64,000 nt of DNA from Dyadobacter bucti (GCF_005869225.1 NZ_SWFP01000009.1:248001-312000), one strand, 5' to 3'; counted from the first letter of the stretch, positions 1 through 9,178 are shown. Notes: a model not told the origin generated them from the letters alone. A program made the numbers and translations.

Positions 1-1016
1 TTTTCAGGGGTTATTTTTAATTGCCAGTTCCAGGCGTCGCGAAGCGCATCGGCCATGGATTTTTCAGCATACCATTTCATGACTTGATTTACTTTATCGG
101 ATTGGGCGTAAATTTTCTCCACGTCTCCCTCCCTGCGCGGGCCAATGCTGTAATTCAGTTTTACCCCGTTTACTTTTTCAAATGTATTGATCAGGTTCAG
201 TACAGTGTAACCTTCGCCGGTACCTACATTGAAAACATCATAATAATTGGCGTCGGTTTGACCGTCCAGCAGGACCAGGGCTTTCAAGTGAGCCTTTGCC
301 AGATCTACAACATGTATGAAATCACGGACACAAGTACCGTCGGGTGTATCGTAATCGCTCCCGAAAACTGTGAGCGACGGACGAAGCCCTGCGGCGGTCT
401 GCGTGATGAAAGGAACGAGATTACTCGGAACACCGTTCGGCAGCTCACCGATCAGCGAAGATTCGTGTGCCCCGATCGGGTTGAAATAACGCAAGGAAAT
501 AGCTTTAAGGCCGGGAGCGGAATGAACGTAGTCCCGGATGATGTCCTCTGCAATGGCTTTGGTATTCCCGTAGGGCGAGGTCGCAGGCTTGCGCGGCGTG
601 CTTTCTGTTACGGGCAACGCGTCGGGTTGGCCGTAAACTGTGCAGGAAGAAGAGAAAACGAATTTGTCGACATTAAACTCCTTCATCACCCGCAGTAGTA
701 CAAGCAGGGAAATAAGGTTGTTCTCGTAGTAGTTCAGGGGTTTTTCAACGGATTCGCCGACTGCTTTGTAAGCAGCAAAATGGATCACCCCGTCGAATTT
801 CTCTTTTTTGAACAGTTCCCTTACTTTTTCGATGTCGTTGCAGTCGATCTCGTAAAATGGAAAATCCTTACCGGTTATTTTCTTGATACCTTTCAGGACG
901 TCCAGATTTGAGTTGTAAAGATTGTCGATAATGACTGGTTCGAATCCTGCTTCATGCAATTCAACAACAGTGTGGGAGCCTATAAATCCGGCTCCTCCGG
1001 TAACGAGAATTTTCAT
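1..1016 (-). CDS. galE: UDP-glucose 4-epimerase (3' end runs off the window)
   Basis: Interconverts UDP-glucose and UDP-galactose in the cytoplasm, supplying galactose units for the cell envelope and the Leloir pathway. Translating the minus strand from the ATG at 1014-1016 gives about 338 residues with no stop before the window edge. The Rossmann NAD motif GGAGFIG lies at residues 7-13, the active-site SSSCTVYG around 122-129 and the catalytic YxxxK (Tyr149, Lys153) in SPYGNTK. The C-terminal part (GVPSNLVPFI, FNVGTGEGYTV) matches extended SDRs of the GalE family, which are usually about 340 residues, so only a few codons are missing. The upstream gene is divergent. Confidence 0.95.
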   Translation of the reverse strand, partial: MKILVTGGAGFIGSHTVVELHEAGFEPVIIDNLYNSNLDVLKGIKKITGKDFPFYEIDCNDIEKVRELFKKEKFDGVIHFAAYKAVGESVEKPLNYYENNLISLLVLLRVMKEFNVDKFVFSSSCTVYGQPDALPVTESTPRKPATSPYGNTKAIAEDIIRDYVHSAPGLKAISLRYFNPIGAHESSLIGELPNGVPSNLVPFITQTAAGLRPSLTVFGSDYDTPDGTCVRDFIHVVDLAKAHLKALVLLDGQTDANYYDVFNVGTGEGYTVLNLINTFEKVNGVKLNYSIGPRREGDVEKIYAQSDKVNQVMKWYAEKSMADALRDAWNWQLKITPE

Positions 1017-1151
1017 TCGTTCTGACCTTAATTTGAAAATTAATTGTGGTATAGTAATCGATGGAAAACAGGATCAAAAACACAAAAAAAGCAACTATTT
1101 GGAACACTTGTCACTACATTTGATGCCCTTAAAGCGTAATTTTTTTCCGGG

Positions 1152-1159
1152 CAAAAGTA
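1152..1159 (-). promoter_or_regulatory. Candidate -7 box for galE
   Basis: On the minus strand this reads TACTTTTG, matching the Bacteroidota sigma-A -7 consensus TAnnTTTG, 136 bp before the galE start. No TTG was found at the usual 17-23 bp upstream, so the call rests on one box. Confidence 0.35.
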
Positions 1160-1230
1160 GAAAATTTGACGTCTATAAAAAAAAAATGTTTTTATTTATC
1201 CGTTGGTTGTAAAATGCAGATTTGAGGAAA

Positions 1231-2079
1231 ATGGACCAAAAAGAAATTAAAGCACTGATATCCTTGCTTGATGATGAAGATCATGAGGTAAGTCAGCATG
1301 TTGAAGATAAGATATTGTCTTTGGGAGGTAATGTGATACCTTTTCTGGAGACAGAGTGGGAGGGTAATTTCAACCCGATTATTCAGCGTAAAATAGAGGA
1401 ACTGATCCATGAGCTGCAGCTGAGCATCATGATTGAGCGCCTGCAGGCCTGGAAAAATGGCGGAGGACTGGATTTACTGGAGGGTATGTGGATCATCGCT
1501 ACTTACCACTACCCGGATTTATCTATAGAAAAACTGAAAACCAATATCGAGCAGCTTTATTACGATATCTGGATACAGTTTCAGGAAGAGATGAATGCAG
1601 TGGACCAGATCAAAAGGATCAACAGCATATTCTTCGGCGTGATGAATTTTGCGGCCAATACCAAGAATTTCCATTCTCCGGCGAACTCCATGATTAACAT
1701 TGTGCTGGATAACAGGAGGGGCAACCCCATCACTTTGTGCGTTATATATCTGTTGATCGCCAGAAAGCTGGATATGCCCGTCTATGGTGTAAACCTGCCT
1801 AATCTTTTCGTGTTGACGTATAAAAGTGACAAGACACAGTTTTATATCAATGTTTTTAATCGCGGGATTATTTTTTCGAAAACAGATATCGATCATTACA
1901 TTGCACAGCTGAACATCAAATCGAAGGATATCTTCTATCAGCCCTGCACCAACCTGGAAATCGTGCAAAGGGTACTGCGTAATTTGATCCTGTCCTATGA
2001 AAAAACAAGCGAACAGGACAAAATAAGGGAAATTGAAAAGATTCTGAAATCTACCCTGGACGACATTGACGGACGTTAA
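1231..2079 (+). CDS. SirB1-family transglutaminase-like protein
   Basis: Cytoplasmic protein of the Transglut_core2/SirB1 family, whose members are transglutaminase-like folds of mostly unknown activity. The family block is visible at about residues 150-200 (NSMINIVLDNRRGNPITLC, then IYLLIARKLDMPVYGVNLP). Residues 1-70 look like a small HEAT-type helical repeat (LLDDEDHEVSQHVEDKILSLGG). I start at the ATG at 1231 (282 aa); a TTG nine bases earlier is in frame but gives only three extra residues. The gene is convergent with the PPTase gene, with two bases between the stops. A protease-like Cys/His pair could not be assigned confidently, so catalytic activity is open. Confidence 0.75.
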   Translation: MDQKEIKALISLLDDEDHEVSQHVEDKILSLGGNVIPFLETEWEGNFNPIIQRKIEELIHELQLSIMIERLQAWKNGGGLDLLEGMWIIATYHYPDLSIEKLKTNIEQLYYDIWIQFQEEMNAVDQIKRINSIFFGVMNFAANTKNFHSPANSMINIVLDNRRGNPITLCVIYLLIARKLDMPVYGVNLPNLFVLTYKSDKTQFYINVFNRGIIFSKTDIDHYIAQLNIKSKDIFYQPCTNLEIVQRVLRNLILSYEKTSEQDKIREIEKILKSTLDDIDGR

Positions 2080-2081
2080 AA

Positions 2082-2711
2082 TTACAGGGCTATGGCCAGG
2101 CAATGGTCATCAAACCATCTTACATATACATTCGAATTGACGACAAACCCGTTGTCAATCAATGTCCCCGCAAGCAGTAAAGACTCTGTCTCGAAAGGAT
2201 CGATGAATATGGAGTCCCTGAAACTGACCTTCTTTCTTCCATACTGTTTATAAATAGCTTCTTTGGCGCACCAATACATGCACAATGGTGCAAGCTGATC
2301 TGCTGCGTGGGCATGTTCTGTTACGGACAGGTATTTTTTGGAAGTCCTCTGAAGTTTAGCGTCCATTTTTTCCATATCAATACCCACTGCGTCATACGGG
2401 TTCATGACCACAGCGACGTATTCAAAGGTGTGGGTGATCGAAATATGGGATTCGTTGTTGATCAAAAAGGCTTTTCCATGTTCATCTTTGTGTGTTCCTT
2501 TATAGGTAATGCCAAATTGTTCGGAGAGGGTTTTAACAAGCAAACGGCTAGCTAGCCATTCCCGGATTTTCTGTGGGTGGGTTATCTTGCTGAATTCCTC
2601 CGCATTATAGTCGCCGCCCAGGTTTTCGCGGAGTTCTTCCACGGTTTCAGTGAGTTTCCAGAGAAGGAGGGTAGTGGTCTCTTCAATCTTTTCGGAATGA
2701 ACGAGCGGCAT
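2082..2711 (-). CDS. 4'-phosphopantetheinyl transferase superfamily protein
   Basis: Transfers the phosphopantetheine arm of CoA to a serine of carrier proteins (ACP, or NRPS/PKS domains). The two signature motifs are present: VGIDMEKMD near residues 109-117 (Mg-binding acidic pair) and WCAKEAIYKQYG near 147-158 (W-x-KEAxxK). The start is set at the ATG at 2709-2711 (209 aa), the usual length for Sfp/HetI-type enzymes; the open frame continues upstream to 2876 but that would overlap the start of the divergent WD40 gene. It is unclear which carrier protein it serves; no NRPS or PKS is in the window, so the housekeeping ACP is the likely target. Confidence 0.85.
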   Translation of the reverse strand: MPLVHSEKIEETTTLLLWKLTETVEELRENLGGDYNAEEFSKITHPQKIREWLASRLLVKTLSEQFGITYKGTHKDEHGKAFLINNESHISITHTFEYVAVVMNPYDAVGIDMEKMDAKLQRTSKKYLSVTEHAHAADQLAPLCMYWCAKEAIYKQYGRKKVSFRDSIFIDPFETESLLLAGTLIDNGFVVNSNVYVRWFDDHCLAIAL

Positions 2712-2809
2712 AATAATTCTGTTTAAAAATCTTATCCTGTTTAATGGAATGAAACCGGGCGTGGCCTCAGGCCAAGCATACAAAGGTTCAAACTGATCAT
2801 TGCTAATCG

Positions 2810-2817
2810 CAAATTTA
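2810..2817 (-). promoter_or_regulatory. Candidate -7 box for the PPTase gene
   Basis: Minus-strand TAAATTTG, a full match to TAnnTTTG, 99 bp before the PPTase start. A TTG lies 15 bp further upstream (2833-2835), slightly closer than the usual 17-23 bp. Confidence 0.35.
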
Positions 2818-2821
2818 CCAA

Positions 2822-3721
2822 ATGAACATTCGCAAAGTAGATACTTTTTCCGGTCATAGGGATAGCGTTTACACAATTATTTCTGACAATACTTCTCACG
2901 GCTTTTACTCGGCGGGAGGTGACGGTTTTGTAATTCAATGGGATCTCAATAAGCCTGATCTTGGAAATCTGGTCGCCAAAGCGGGGGTTTCCGTTTATGC
3001 ACTGGCGCTCGATAAAGTGAACCAGTCGCTCTGGATCGGGCAGAATTACGAGGGAATACAAATCCTTGATATCCCCGGCAACAAAATTCATAATACTGCG
3101 AAAATAACAACTGCGGCCATATTTGACATACAAATATTCAACGGCAAGGCTTTGCTGGCCCTGGGCGATGGTGTCATCGTAGTTATGGATATCAATTCCT
3201 TTGCAGTTCAAAAACATATTAAGGTTTCAACCAAAAGTATCCGCTCCATTTCGGTCAATCCGCTTACGTTCGAATTCGCGGCCGGGGACAGCGACCATAA
3301 TATCCATATTTTCGACCTGGACGGTTTTAAACTAAAAAGGACAATCCAATCGCATACCAATTCGGTATTTTCCGTTCAGTATTCGCCAGATGGCAGATAT
3401 CTTTTCACCTCAGGCCGTGACGCACATCTTAAGATCTGGGATGTTGCGGATGATCATCAATTGCTGGCGGATATACCGGCACATTTGTATGCAGTCAATC
3501 ACATTACGTTTAGCCCGGATGGGAAATTATTTGCTACCTGTAGTATGGATAAATCGGTGAAGGTGTGGGACTCACAGAACTTTAAACTAAAAAAAATAAT
3601 CGATCGGGCAAGGCATGCGGGGCATGGAACTTCAGTGAATAAACTGCTCTGGACGACCTTTGAAAATCAGCTGATTTCGTGCAGTGATGACCGTATGATT
3701 TCGGTTTGGGAGGTCAAATAA
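2822..3721 (+). CDS. WD40 repeat beta-propeller protein
   Basis: A 299-residue protein made almost entirely of WD40 repeats, expected to fold as a seven-bladed propeller and act as a protein-binding scaffold. Repeats end in visible WD-type pairs: GDGFVIQWDLNK, GDSDHNIHIFDLDG, GRDAHLKIWDVADD, SMDKSVKVWDSQN and SDDRMISVWEVK, several preceded by FSPDGKLFATC-like strands. There is no signal peptide, so it is cytoplasmic. It starts 110 bp from the divergent PPTase gene. The partner is unknown, and the neighbours do not reveal it. Confidence 0.9.
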   Translation: MNIRKVDTFSGHRDSVYTIISDNTSHGFYSAGGDGFVIQWDLNKPDLGNLVAKAGVSVYALALDKVNQSLWIGQNYEGIQILDIPGNKIHNTAKITTAAIFDIQIFNGKALLALGDGVIVVMDINSFAVQKHIKVSTKSIRSISVNPLTFEFAAGDSDHNIHIFDLDGFKLKRTIQSHTNSVFSVQYSPDGRYLFTSGRDAHLKIWDVADDHQLLADIPAHLYAVNHITFSPDGKLFATCSMDKSVKVWDSQNFKLKKIIDRARHAGHGTSVNKLLWTTFENQLISCSDDRMISVWEVK

Positions 3722-3827
3722 GTGCATACTTATAATATGGTATTATTGGTAAATACTTTGAAAAATGCTCCATATATCTTTAACTTACACGATAGTTTTT
3801 AACTAGGACCAAAGCACAGATTGCATC

Positions 3828-4847
3828 ATGAAAATTTCCGCAATAGATATTCGTAAGCACACTTTTGAAAAGATTTTCAGAGGTTATGATCCGGACGAGG
3901 TAGATGCTTTCCTGAATTCGCTGTCGCAGGAATGGGAACGTTTCACTAGCGAGAACAGCCTGTTGAAGATGCAATTGGAGTATGCAGAAAAAGAACTTGC
4001 GAAGCTGAAAGATATAGAATCAACGCTTTTCAGAACCTTAAAGGCTGCAGAAGATACCAGTAAGCTTATTGAAAAAGAGGCGAATGAACTGGCGGAAAAA
4101 CGAATAGAAGAATCAAAAACTACTGCAAATGAGCTGGTTACAGAGGCGGAAAACAGAACGGCGCAGGTAATCAGGGAGACCGAGGAAAAGCTTCGCCGGT
4201 TTAAAGAAGAGTTTGTTGCCGAGGTTAAGATACAGGAGCGTGATTTCAGGGCAATCGAGAATTTCAGGGACAATCTGATCGTACAGCTTTCATCTCTTGC
4301 CAACAATACGATCGACACCGTAGACCGGTTTGAAAAGAAATATGATAAGGAATCCGTCCTGAACCGGATGGAAGAAATAAAGCAGCACATTTCTGAAATT
4401 GAAATACCTAAAAAGGCGGCTTACAGGCCCGAGGCTGACGAGGAGGAGTTAACCGAGGAGGTGAATGTAGTTTTGCAGGACGATAAGCCTGAGGTGGTTT
4501 TTGAAGTTGTCAAACCTGAGGAGGATGCCAAGGAAGCATTCATTCTCCCTGAACCCGAGCATGAACCGGAAGAGGAATTTGTAGCAGAAGCTGAGCCGGA
4601 GGCAAAAGAAGAAGAAGTATTCGTACAAGAAGAAGAACCGGTGGCAGAGGAAGTATGGGCGGAAGCAAAAGCACAGAATGCTCAGAGTGCTGCTGATGCC
4701 GCAAATGAGGCTCTGGCAGAAATGCATAAGTCGGCAGAGAAAGCGCGCGATACTGCTCCGGGAATCAACAGACCAAGACAGACGGAAAGAGAAAATAGTC
4801 AGCCGAAGAAGACGGGCGGCGGCGGATCATTTTTTGACCAAATTTGA
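3828..4847 (+). CDS. DivIVA domain-containing protein with acidic C-terminal tail
   Basis: The first about 60 residues (MKISAIDIRKHTFEKIFRGYDPDEVDAFLNSL in short pieces: KISAIDIRKHTF, GYDPDEVDAFL) are the DivIVA/Wag31 N-terminal domain that binds curved or polar membrane. Residues about 40-190 are a long coiled coil. The last 150 residues are strongly acidic (runs of E, P and A from about residue 200 to 290) and then a basic, glycine-rich end (GGGGSFFDQI). In other phyla DivIVA proteins organise poles, septa or wall growth; the role in Bacteroidota is not settled. It is followed in the same frame, seven bases on, by folB. Confidence 0.85.
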   Translation: MKISAIDIRKHTFEKIFRGYDPDEVDAFLNSLSQEWERFTSENSLLKMQLEYAEKELAKLKDIESTLFRTLKAAEDTSKLIEKEANELAEKRIEESKTTANELVTEAENRTAQVIRETEEKLRRFKEEFVAEVKIQERDFRAIENFRDNLIVQLSSLANNTIDTVDRFEKKYDKESVLNRMEEIKQHISEIEIPKKAAYRPEADEEELTEEVNVVLQDDKPEVVFEVVKPEEDAKEAFILPEPEHEPEEEFVAEAEPEAKEEEVFVQEEEPVAEEVWAEAKAQNAQSAADAANEALAEMHKSAEKARDTAPGINRPRQTERENSQPKKTGGGGSFFDQI

Positions 4848-4853
4848 TTTACA

Positions 4854-5204
4854 TTGGGAACGATCAGTCTTGAAGGCCTCGAATTTTTCGCTTACCACGG
4901 TTACTATCCCGAAGAGCAGCGGATCGGTAACAAATATGCGTTGGACATTACCATTACCACAGATTTTATAGTTGCTGCCCAGCATGACAAACTGAGTGAA
5001 ACAGTCAACTATGAAACCATATATCAGATTGCTTCAAAAGTGATGAAGGAGCCGGCCAAGTTGCTGGAACATATCGGATTCACAGTAATAGAAAAAATCA
5101 GGGACCATTACCCGACTGTGGCCAATATCACGGTGAGAGTTTCAAAATTCAATCCGCCGGTAGGAGGTGTCTGTAACCGGGCGGTGATCACAATGGAGGG
5201 ATAA
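4854..5204 (+). CDS. folB: Dihydroneopterin aldolase (TTG start)
   Basis: Converts 7,8-dihydroneopterin to 6-hydroxymethyl-dihydropterin in folate synthesis. The family blocks are clear: LEGLEFFAYHGYYPEEQRIG at residues 5-24, LSETVNYETIY, LLEHIGFTVIEKI and the C-terminal VSKFNPPVGGV with the catalytic lysine. Length 116 aa is normal (about 120). The start must be TTG at 4854-4856: the next in-frame codons upstream are ACA, TTT and then the TGA stop of the DivIVA gene, and no ATG lies before the conserved part. It is therefore probably translated by coupling to the upstream gene. Confidence 0.9.
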   Translation: MGTISLEGLEFFAYHGYYPEEQRIGNKYALDITITTDFIVAAQHDKLSETVNYETIYQIASKVMKEPAKLLEHIGFTVIEKIRDHYPTVANITVRVSKFNPPVGGVCNRAVITMEG

Positions 5205-5241
5205 AAAGAGAGGTTGAACGAACTGTTCAACCTCTCTTTTT
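5203..5241. terminator. Bidirectional intrinsic terminator between folB and the dehydrogenase gene
   Basis: A perfect 17-bp stem (5203-5219 with 5225-5241) with a 5-base loop. The A-tract at its left and T-tract at its right let it end transcription from both convergent genes. Confidence 0.95.
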
Positions 5242-5244
5242 ATA

Positions 5245-6456
5245 TCAGTATTCGTGGGGAAGTTCGATGTTAACCAGTTCGTTCCAGGGTAAACCATGCT
5301 GGTTTAGCAGTTCCATAAACGGATCAGGGTTCAACTCTTCGACGTTGTAAACACCGGGTTTCATCCATTCATCGTTTGTAAGCATCAGCATGGCTCCGAT
5401 CATGGCTGGTACACCGGTTGTATAACTTACCGCCTGCGCCCTCACTTCACGATAGCATTCCGCATGATCGCAATTGTTCCACACATAATAGGTTTTTTCT
5501 TCTCCGTCCTTGATACCCTTGATCTGGCATCCGATGGACGTTTTTCCGGAATAATTTTCGCCCAGTGAATCGGGAGCAGGAAGTACGGCTTTCAGGAATT
5601 CAAGCGGCACAATATCCATTCCTTTGAACTTGATCGGATGGATGCTCGTCATGCCGACATTCTCCAGAACATTTAAATGTGTAATATACGCCTGGCCAAA
5701 AGTCATCCAAAAACGTGCGCGTTTTAGAGTAGGGAAGTTCTTCACCAGGGACTCCAGTTCTTCGTGGTAAAGTACATAGCTTTCTTTCGGGCCGATTTCA
5801 GGGTAATCTATCGGCTTGTGTATTGACATAGCCGGGATTTCAACCCATTCACCATTTTCCCAATATCTTCCGGGTTGCGTGATTTCCCTGATGTTGATCT
5901 CGGGATTAAAGTTGGTAGCAAATGCCTTTCCGTGGTCACCTGCATTACAATCGATGATATCCAGATAATGCATTTCATCAAAGTGATGTTTGTTGGCGTA
6001 AGCAGTGTAAACCTGCGTAACCCCAGGGTCGAAACCGCATCCCAGGACAGCCATCAAACCAGCCTCTTTGAATCTTTCCTGATAAGCCCATTGCCAGCTG
6101 TATTCAAATTTGGCAACGTCCTTAGGTTCGTAATTGGCAGTATCCAGATAATGCACGCCGGTTTCGAGGCAGGCTTCCATAATGGTAAGGTCCTGATAAG
6201 GAAGCGCCACATTGATCAGGACTTTCGGCTGGAATCTCTTGATGAGCATTACCGTTTCTGCAACAATGTCGGCATCAACCTGCGCGGTCTGGATAGTGAC
6301 TCCATGCATTTCCTTGATCTCTGCGGCAATTTTGTCACATTTCGATTTGGTACGGCTGGCCAGTAATATTTCAGTAAAAACCTGGCTGTTCAGTGCGCAT
6401 TTATGCGCTACAACACTACCTACACCACCTGCACCAATGATAAGAACCTTGGACAT
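5245..6456 (-). CDS. Saccharopine dehydrogenase-family enzyme, carboxynorspermidine synthase type
   Basis: NAD(P)-dependent enzyme of the Lys9/saccharopine reductase family; the bacterial members of this length and sequence are mostly carboxynorspermidine/carboxyspermidine dehydrogenases of the alternative polyamine pathway, so that is the most likely role. The Rossmann motif IIGAGGVGSVVAHKC is at residues 6-20; ALPYQDLTIMEACLETGVHYLDTANYE and GCGFDPGVTQVY are family blocks. The ATG at 6454-6456 gives 403 aa starting MSKVLIIGAGG; the frame stays open upstream to 6534 but a promoter box sits inside that stretch. No carboxynorspermidine decarboxylase gene is nearby, so the substrate is an inference. 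Confidence 0.85.
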   Translation of the reverse strand: MSKVLIIGAGGVGSVVAHKCALNSQVFTEILLASRTKSKCDKIAAEIKEMHGVTIQTAQVDADIVAETVMLIKRFQPKVLINVALPYQDLTIMEACLETGVHYLDTANYEPKDVAKFEYSWQWAYQERFKEAGLMAVLGCGFDPGVTQVYTAYANKHHFDEMHYLDIIDCNAGDHGKAFATNFNPEINIREITQPGRYWENGEWVEIPAMSIHKPIDYPEIGPKESYVLYHEELESLVKNFPTLKRARFWMTFGQAYITHLNVLENVGMTSIHPIKFKGMDIVPLEFLKAVLPAPDSLGENYSGKTSIGCQIKGIKDGEEKTYYVWNNCDHAECYREVRAQAVSYTTGVPAMIGAMLMLTNDEWMKPGVYNVEELNPDPFMELLNQHGLPWNELVNIELPHEY

Positions 6457-6531
6457 TTTATAAATTTTGAATGTTTGCGTATTTATCAAAACCGCGACGG
6501 TTCCCAAAAGTCCGGGTATCACAGTTTTCGG

Positions 6532-6539
6532 CAAAGATA
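6532..6539 (-). promoter_or_regulatory. Candidate -7 box for the saccharopine dehydrogenase-family gene
   Basis: Minus-strand TATCTTTG, exact TAnnTTTG match, 76 bp upstream of the chosen ATG. It would lie inside the coding frame if an upstream start were used, so it supports the shorter protein. No clear -33 TTG. Confidence 0.45.
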
Positions 6540-6573
6540 GAATGAGCTGAGGTTTTTAAAAATTAATAAATCA

Positions 6574-7758
6574 TCAATTTAAGCTGCCAGCAAACTTCAT
6601 CACTTTGCCTTCACTATAATTGAGATAATATACTTCGCCGGCTGCATCGCGGCCAAATGATGAGATTGTACCTTTGTTTTCGAGGAGTAATATATTGTTA
6701 TTCTTTTTATCAACGTCCATTTCAAGCGCCCAGATGCGGCCGCTTACAAAGTCGCCGTAAATGTATTTTCCTTTCAGGCTTGGGACGGAATCACTGGCGT
6801 AGATGTATCCGCCGGTAATGGATTTGTCGCCGTTTTCCTGGCTGTAATCGTGAATGGGCTCGGTGAGTCCGGCGGCATTGCAGTTGGACGAAGGATTATA
6901 GCAATCAACCCCTTCCTTAATCCGCCAGCCATAATTTCCGCCTTTGGTGATCAGGTTAATTTCTTCCCTTTCGTTTTGGCCTACATCCGCTGCATACAAA
7001 TAATCTGTCACGGGATCGAAGCTTATTTTCCACGGATTACGCAGTCCGTAGGCGAAAATTTCTTCTCTGAATTGTTCTGTATTTTTGACGAAAGGATTGT
7101 CGGTCGGGATACTATATGCACCTTTTTCTGTACCGTTTACATCAATTCTCAGGATTTTACCCAACAGATTTCCACGATTCTGAGCGTTGTTTTGAGGGTC
7201 TCCGCCGCTTCCGCCATCACCGGTAGCAATGTAAAGAAAACCGTCTTTGCCAAATTGGAGTGAACCTCCGTTATGATTGGCATAAGGTTGATCAAATGTT
7301 AACACAACGGTTTCACTTGCAGGATCGGCCAGGTTGCCGGAAGGCTGGTTGGCTTTGTAGCGCGCGATGATTGTTTTCAGCGGATTGCCCTGTGTATAAT
7401 TGACAAAAAAGTAACCATTGTTTTCGTAGTCAGGATGAAAAGCGAGCCCGAGCAGGCCACGTTCGCCGCCGGAAGTTACTTTGCTTTTTATATCAAGAAA
7501 AACGGCACTGGTACTTACGGAGCTGGAATTTTCAAAAACCTTGATAACCCCTTGCTGCTCCACAACGAACAGCCGGTTACTGCCGTCGCCGGCGTGTTGC
7601 ATATCTACGGGTGAAGTAAAAGTCAGAGCTGGAAATGCTTCCCGGGAGCTGATGGAATTGTTTCCGGCCTCGATGATTTCATTGCCTTTGGAAGTGCATC
7701 CGGGCACGGAAATGGCAAGTATGTAGAGAAAAATGAGCTGTAGTGGGGATGTTTTCAT
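6574..7758 (-). CDS. PQQ-dependent sugar dehydrogenase-like lipoprotein
   Basis: Six-bladed propeller of the glucose/sorbosone dehydrogenase (GSDH) family, expected to oxidise a sugar aldehyde in the periplasm. The N-terminus is a hydrophobic signal ending in SVPGC at residues 17-21, a usable lipobox. Family blocks: GLLGLAFHPDYENNGYFFVNY, GDGGSGGDPQNNAQNRGNLLG with the Ca/PQQ region, FAYGLRNPWKISFDP and GDFVSGRIWALE. Length 394 aa fits. No PQQ synthesis genes are in the window; many family members in Bacteroidota are of unproven activity. A second member is at 37575-38834. Confidence 0.85.
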   Translation of the reverse strand: MKTSPLQLIFLYILAISVPGCTSKGNEIIEAGNNSISSREAFPALTFTSPVDMQHAGDGSNRLFVVEQQGVIKVFENSSSVSTSAVFLDIKSKVTSGGERGLLGLAFHPDYENNGYFFVNYTQGNPLKTIIARYKANQPSGNLADPASETVVLTFDQPYANHNGGSLQFGKDGFLYIATGDGGSGGDPQNNAQNRGNLLGKILRIDVNGTEKGAYSIPTDNPFVKNTEQFREEIFAYGLRNPWKISFDPVTDYLYAADVGQNEREEINLITKGGNYGWRIKEGVDCYNPSSNCNAAGLTEPIHDYSQENGDKSITGGYIYASDSVPSLKGKYIYGDFVSGRIWALEMDVDKKNNNILLLENKGTISSFGRDAAGEVYYLNYSEGKVMKFAGSLN

Positions 7759-7813
7759 GACGTTGATGTTTTTTTAACAACGCCATAAACATGTATTTGT
7801 TTTGAAATTGGCT

Positions 7814-9178
7814 TTAATTCAAGTGATTCCAGATTACATCGTACACTTCAGGTGCCTCCATCTCTGATTTTCCAAGAGGAGAATCGGTGATGCAGATCGG
7901 GTAAAATTCCTTTGGCACATTCGGGCTTCCGTGTGAACCTTTTACAAGCGTTGCATCCAGCGGGATCACATCCATGAGATACCGGAAACCCAGCAGCTTC
8001 CGGGCAAGTTTATAACCCGCTCTGAGTTTGATCAGCGGATTTTTCGGGTCCATAAACATCTCTACCGGATCATAGCCCGGCTTGCGGTGAATGTCTACCA
8101 GATGTGCGTAATCAGGAGCCTTGGCATCGTCGAGCCAGTAGTAATAGGTAAACCAGCTATCTGGTTTGGCCACAACCACAATGTCGCCGGAGCGCTCATG
8201 ATCGATATGATATGCTTTTTGAGCGTCCTTATCCAGGATCAGGTCAATTCCCGGTGTGCTTTTCAGAACACGGATAACCTGCTCTTTTACAGTAGGATCG
8301 TTCAAATAAATGTGGGCGATCTGATGATCGGATGAAGCAAACGCTTTGGAGGCACCTGCGTCGAGCAACTCGTACCAGCGTTCGGTCCTTACCGAAATAA
8401 GTCCTTCATTTCTTAAGATACGATTGATATGGATCGGATTGCTTACCGGATTGATCCCATACTCCGAGAGCAGGACTATTTTTGCATTTTTGGCCTCATA
8501 AAACTTCACCAGTTCTTCCACAACCTGATCGATCTCATTTAATTCTTTGCTGATCTTCGAAAAGTCAGGGCCGAATTTCTGGAGACAATAATCCAGGTGC
8601 GGCAAGTAAATGAGCGTCAGCGTAGGGTTGTGCTTGTCGTCTACCCACATGGAAGAGTCTGCTATCCATTTGGTGGATTTGATATTGGCATTAGGTCCCC
8701 AGAAATTAAACAGTGGAAACTGGCCAAGATCCTTTTGCAGCTCGTCCCGCAGCTCTGGCGGATATGCGTAGCAATCAGGTGCTTTTACACCATCGGCATG
8801 ATATTGAGGTCGGGGCGTTACCGAAAAATCGGCGGTCGAGTACATATTGTACCACCAGAACATTTTGGCACAAGTAAACTTGGGATCAAGTTTTTTTGCA
8901 GCCTCCCAGATTTTTTCTCCTTTTACCAGTTTGTTGGATTGTTTCCAGAACTTGATCTCGGAATCTTCCCTGTCGTACCAGCCATTACCGACGATACCGT
9001 TTTCAGCAGGCCATTTCCCGGTTATATAGGTGCTTTGTGAAGTGGTGGTCACAGCGGGGAGGACTGGTTTGATCGGTGTTATGTGGCGGTCTTTCACATA
9101 ATTCAACAGGAAAGGAGTATGCTCGCCGATCAGGTTTGCGCTCAGTGCGACAATATCAATGACAACAGTCTTATTCAT
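7814..9178 (-). CDS. eboF: EboF: alkaline phosphatase/nucleotide pyrophosphatase-family protein
   Basis: Last gene of the ebo operon. Type I phosphodiesterase/nucleotide pyrophosphatase fold: first metal Asp in VVIDIVAL (about residue 8), nucleophile region PAVTTTSQSTYITG near 41-54, metal ligands in LPHLDYCLQKFGPD and LLSEYGINPV, and a late His in VKGSHGSPNVP. Length 454 aa matches EboF proteins. No signal peptide is visible. Its ATG overlaps the eboE stop by one base (TGATG on the minus strand), so the two are translationally coupled. Its substrate is not known; in the ebo context a phosphate or nucleotide ester of the trafficked metabolite is an inference only. Confidence 0.9.
   Translation of the reverse strand: MNKTVVIDIVALSANLIGEHTPFLLNYVKDRHITPIKPVLPAVTTTSQSTYITGKWPAENGIVGNGWYDREDSEIKFWKQSNKLVKGEKIWEAAKKLDPKFTCAKMFWWYNMYSTADFSVTPRPQYHADGVKAPDCYAYPPELRDELQKDLGQFPLFNFWGPNANIKSTKWIADSSMWVDDKHNPTLTLIYLPHLDYCLQKFGPDFSKISKELNEIDQVVEELVKFYEAKNAKIVLLSEYGINPVSNPIHINRILRNEGLISVRTERWYELLDAGASKAFASSDHQIAHIYLNDPTVKEQVIRVLKSTPGIDLILDKDAQKAYHIDHERSGDIVVVAKPDSWFTYYYWLDDAKAPDYAHLVDIHRKPGYDPVEMFMDPKNPLIKLRAGYKLARKLLGFRYLMDVIPLDATLVKGSHGSPNVPKEFYPICITDSPLGKSEMEAPEVYDVIWNHLN

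Noticed and set aside
2712-2876. N-terminal extension of the PPTase frame
   Set aside because: It would overlap the start of the divergent WD40 gene and gives a length not seen in the family; the ATG at 2711 is better.
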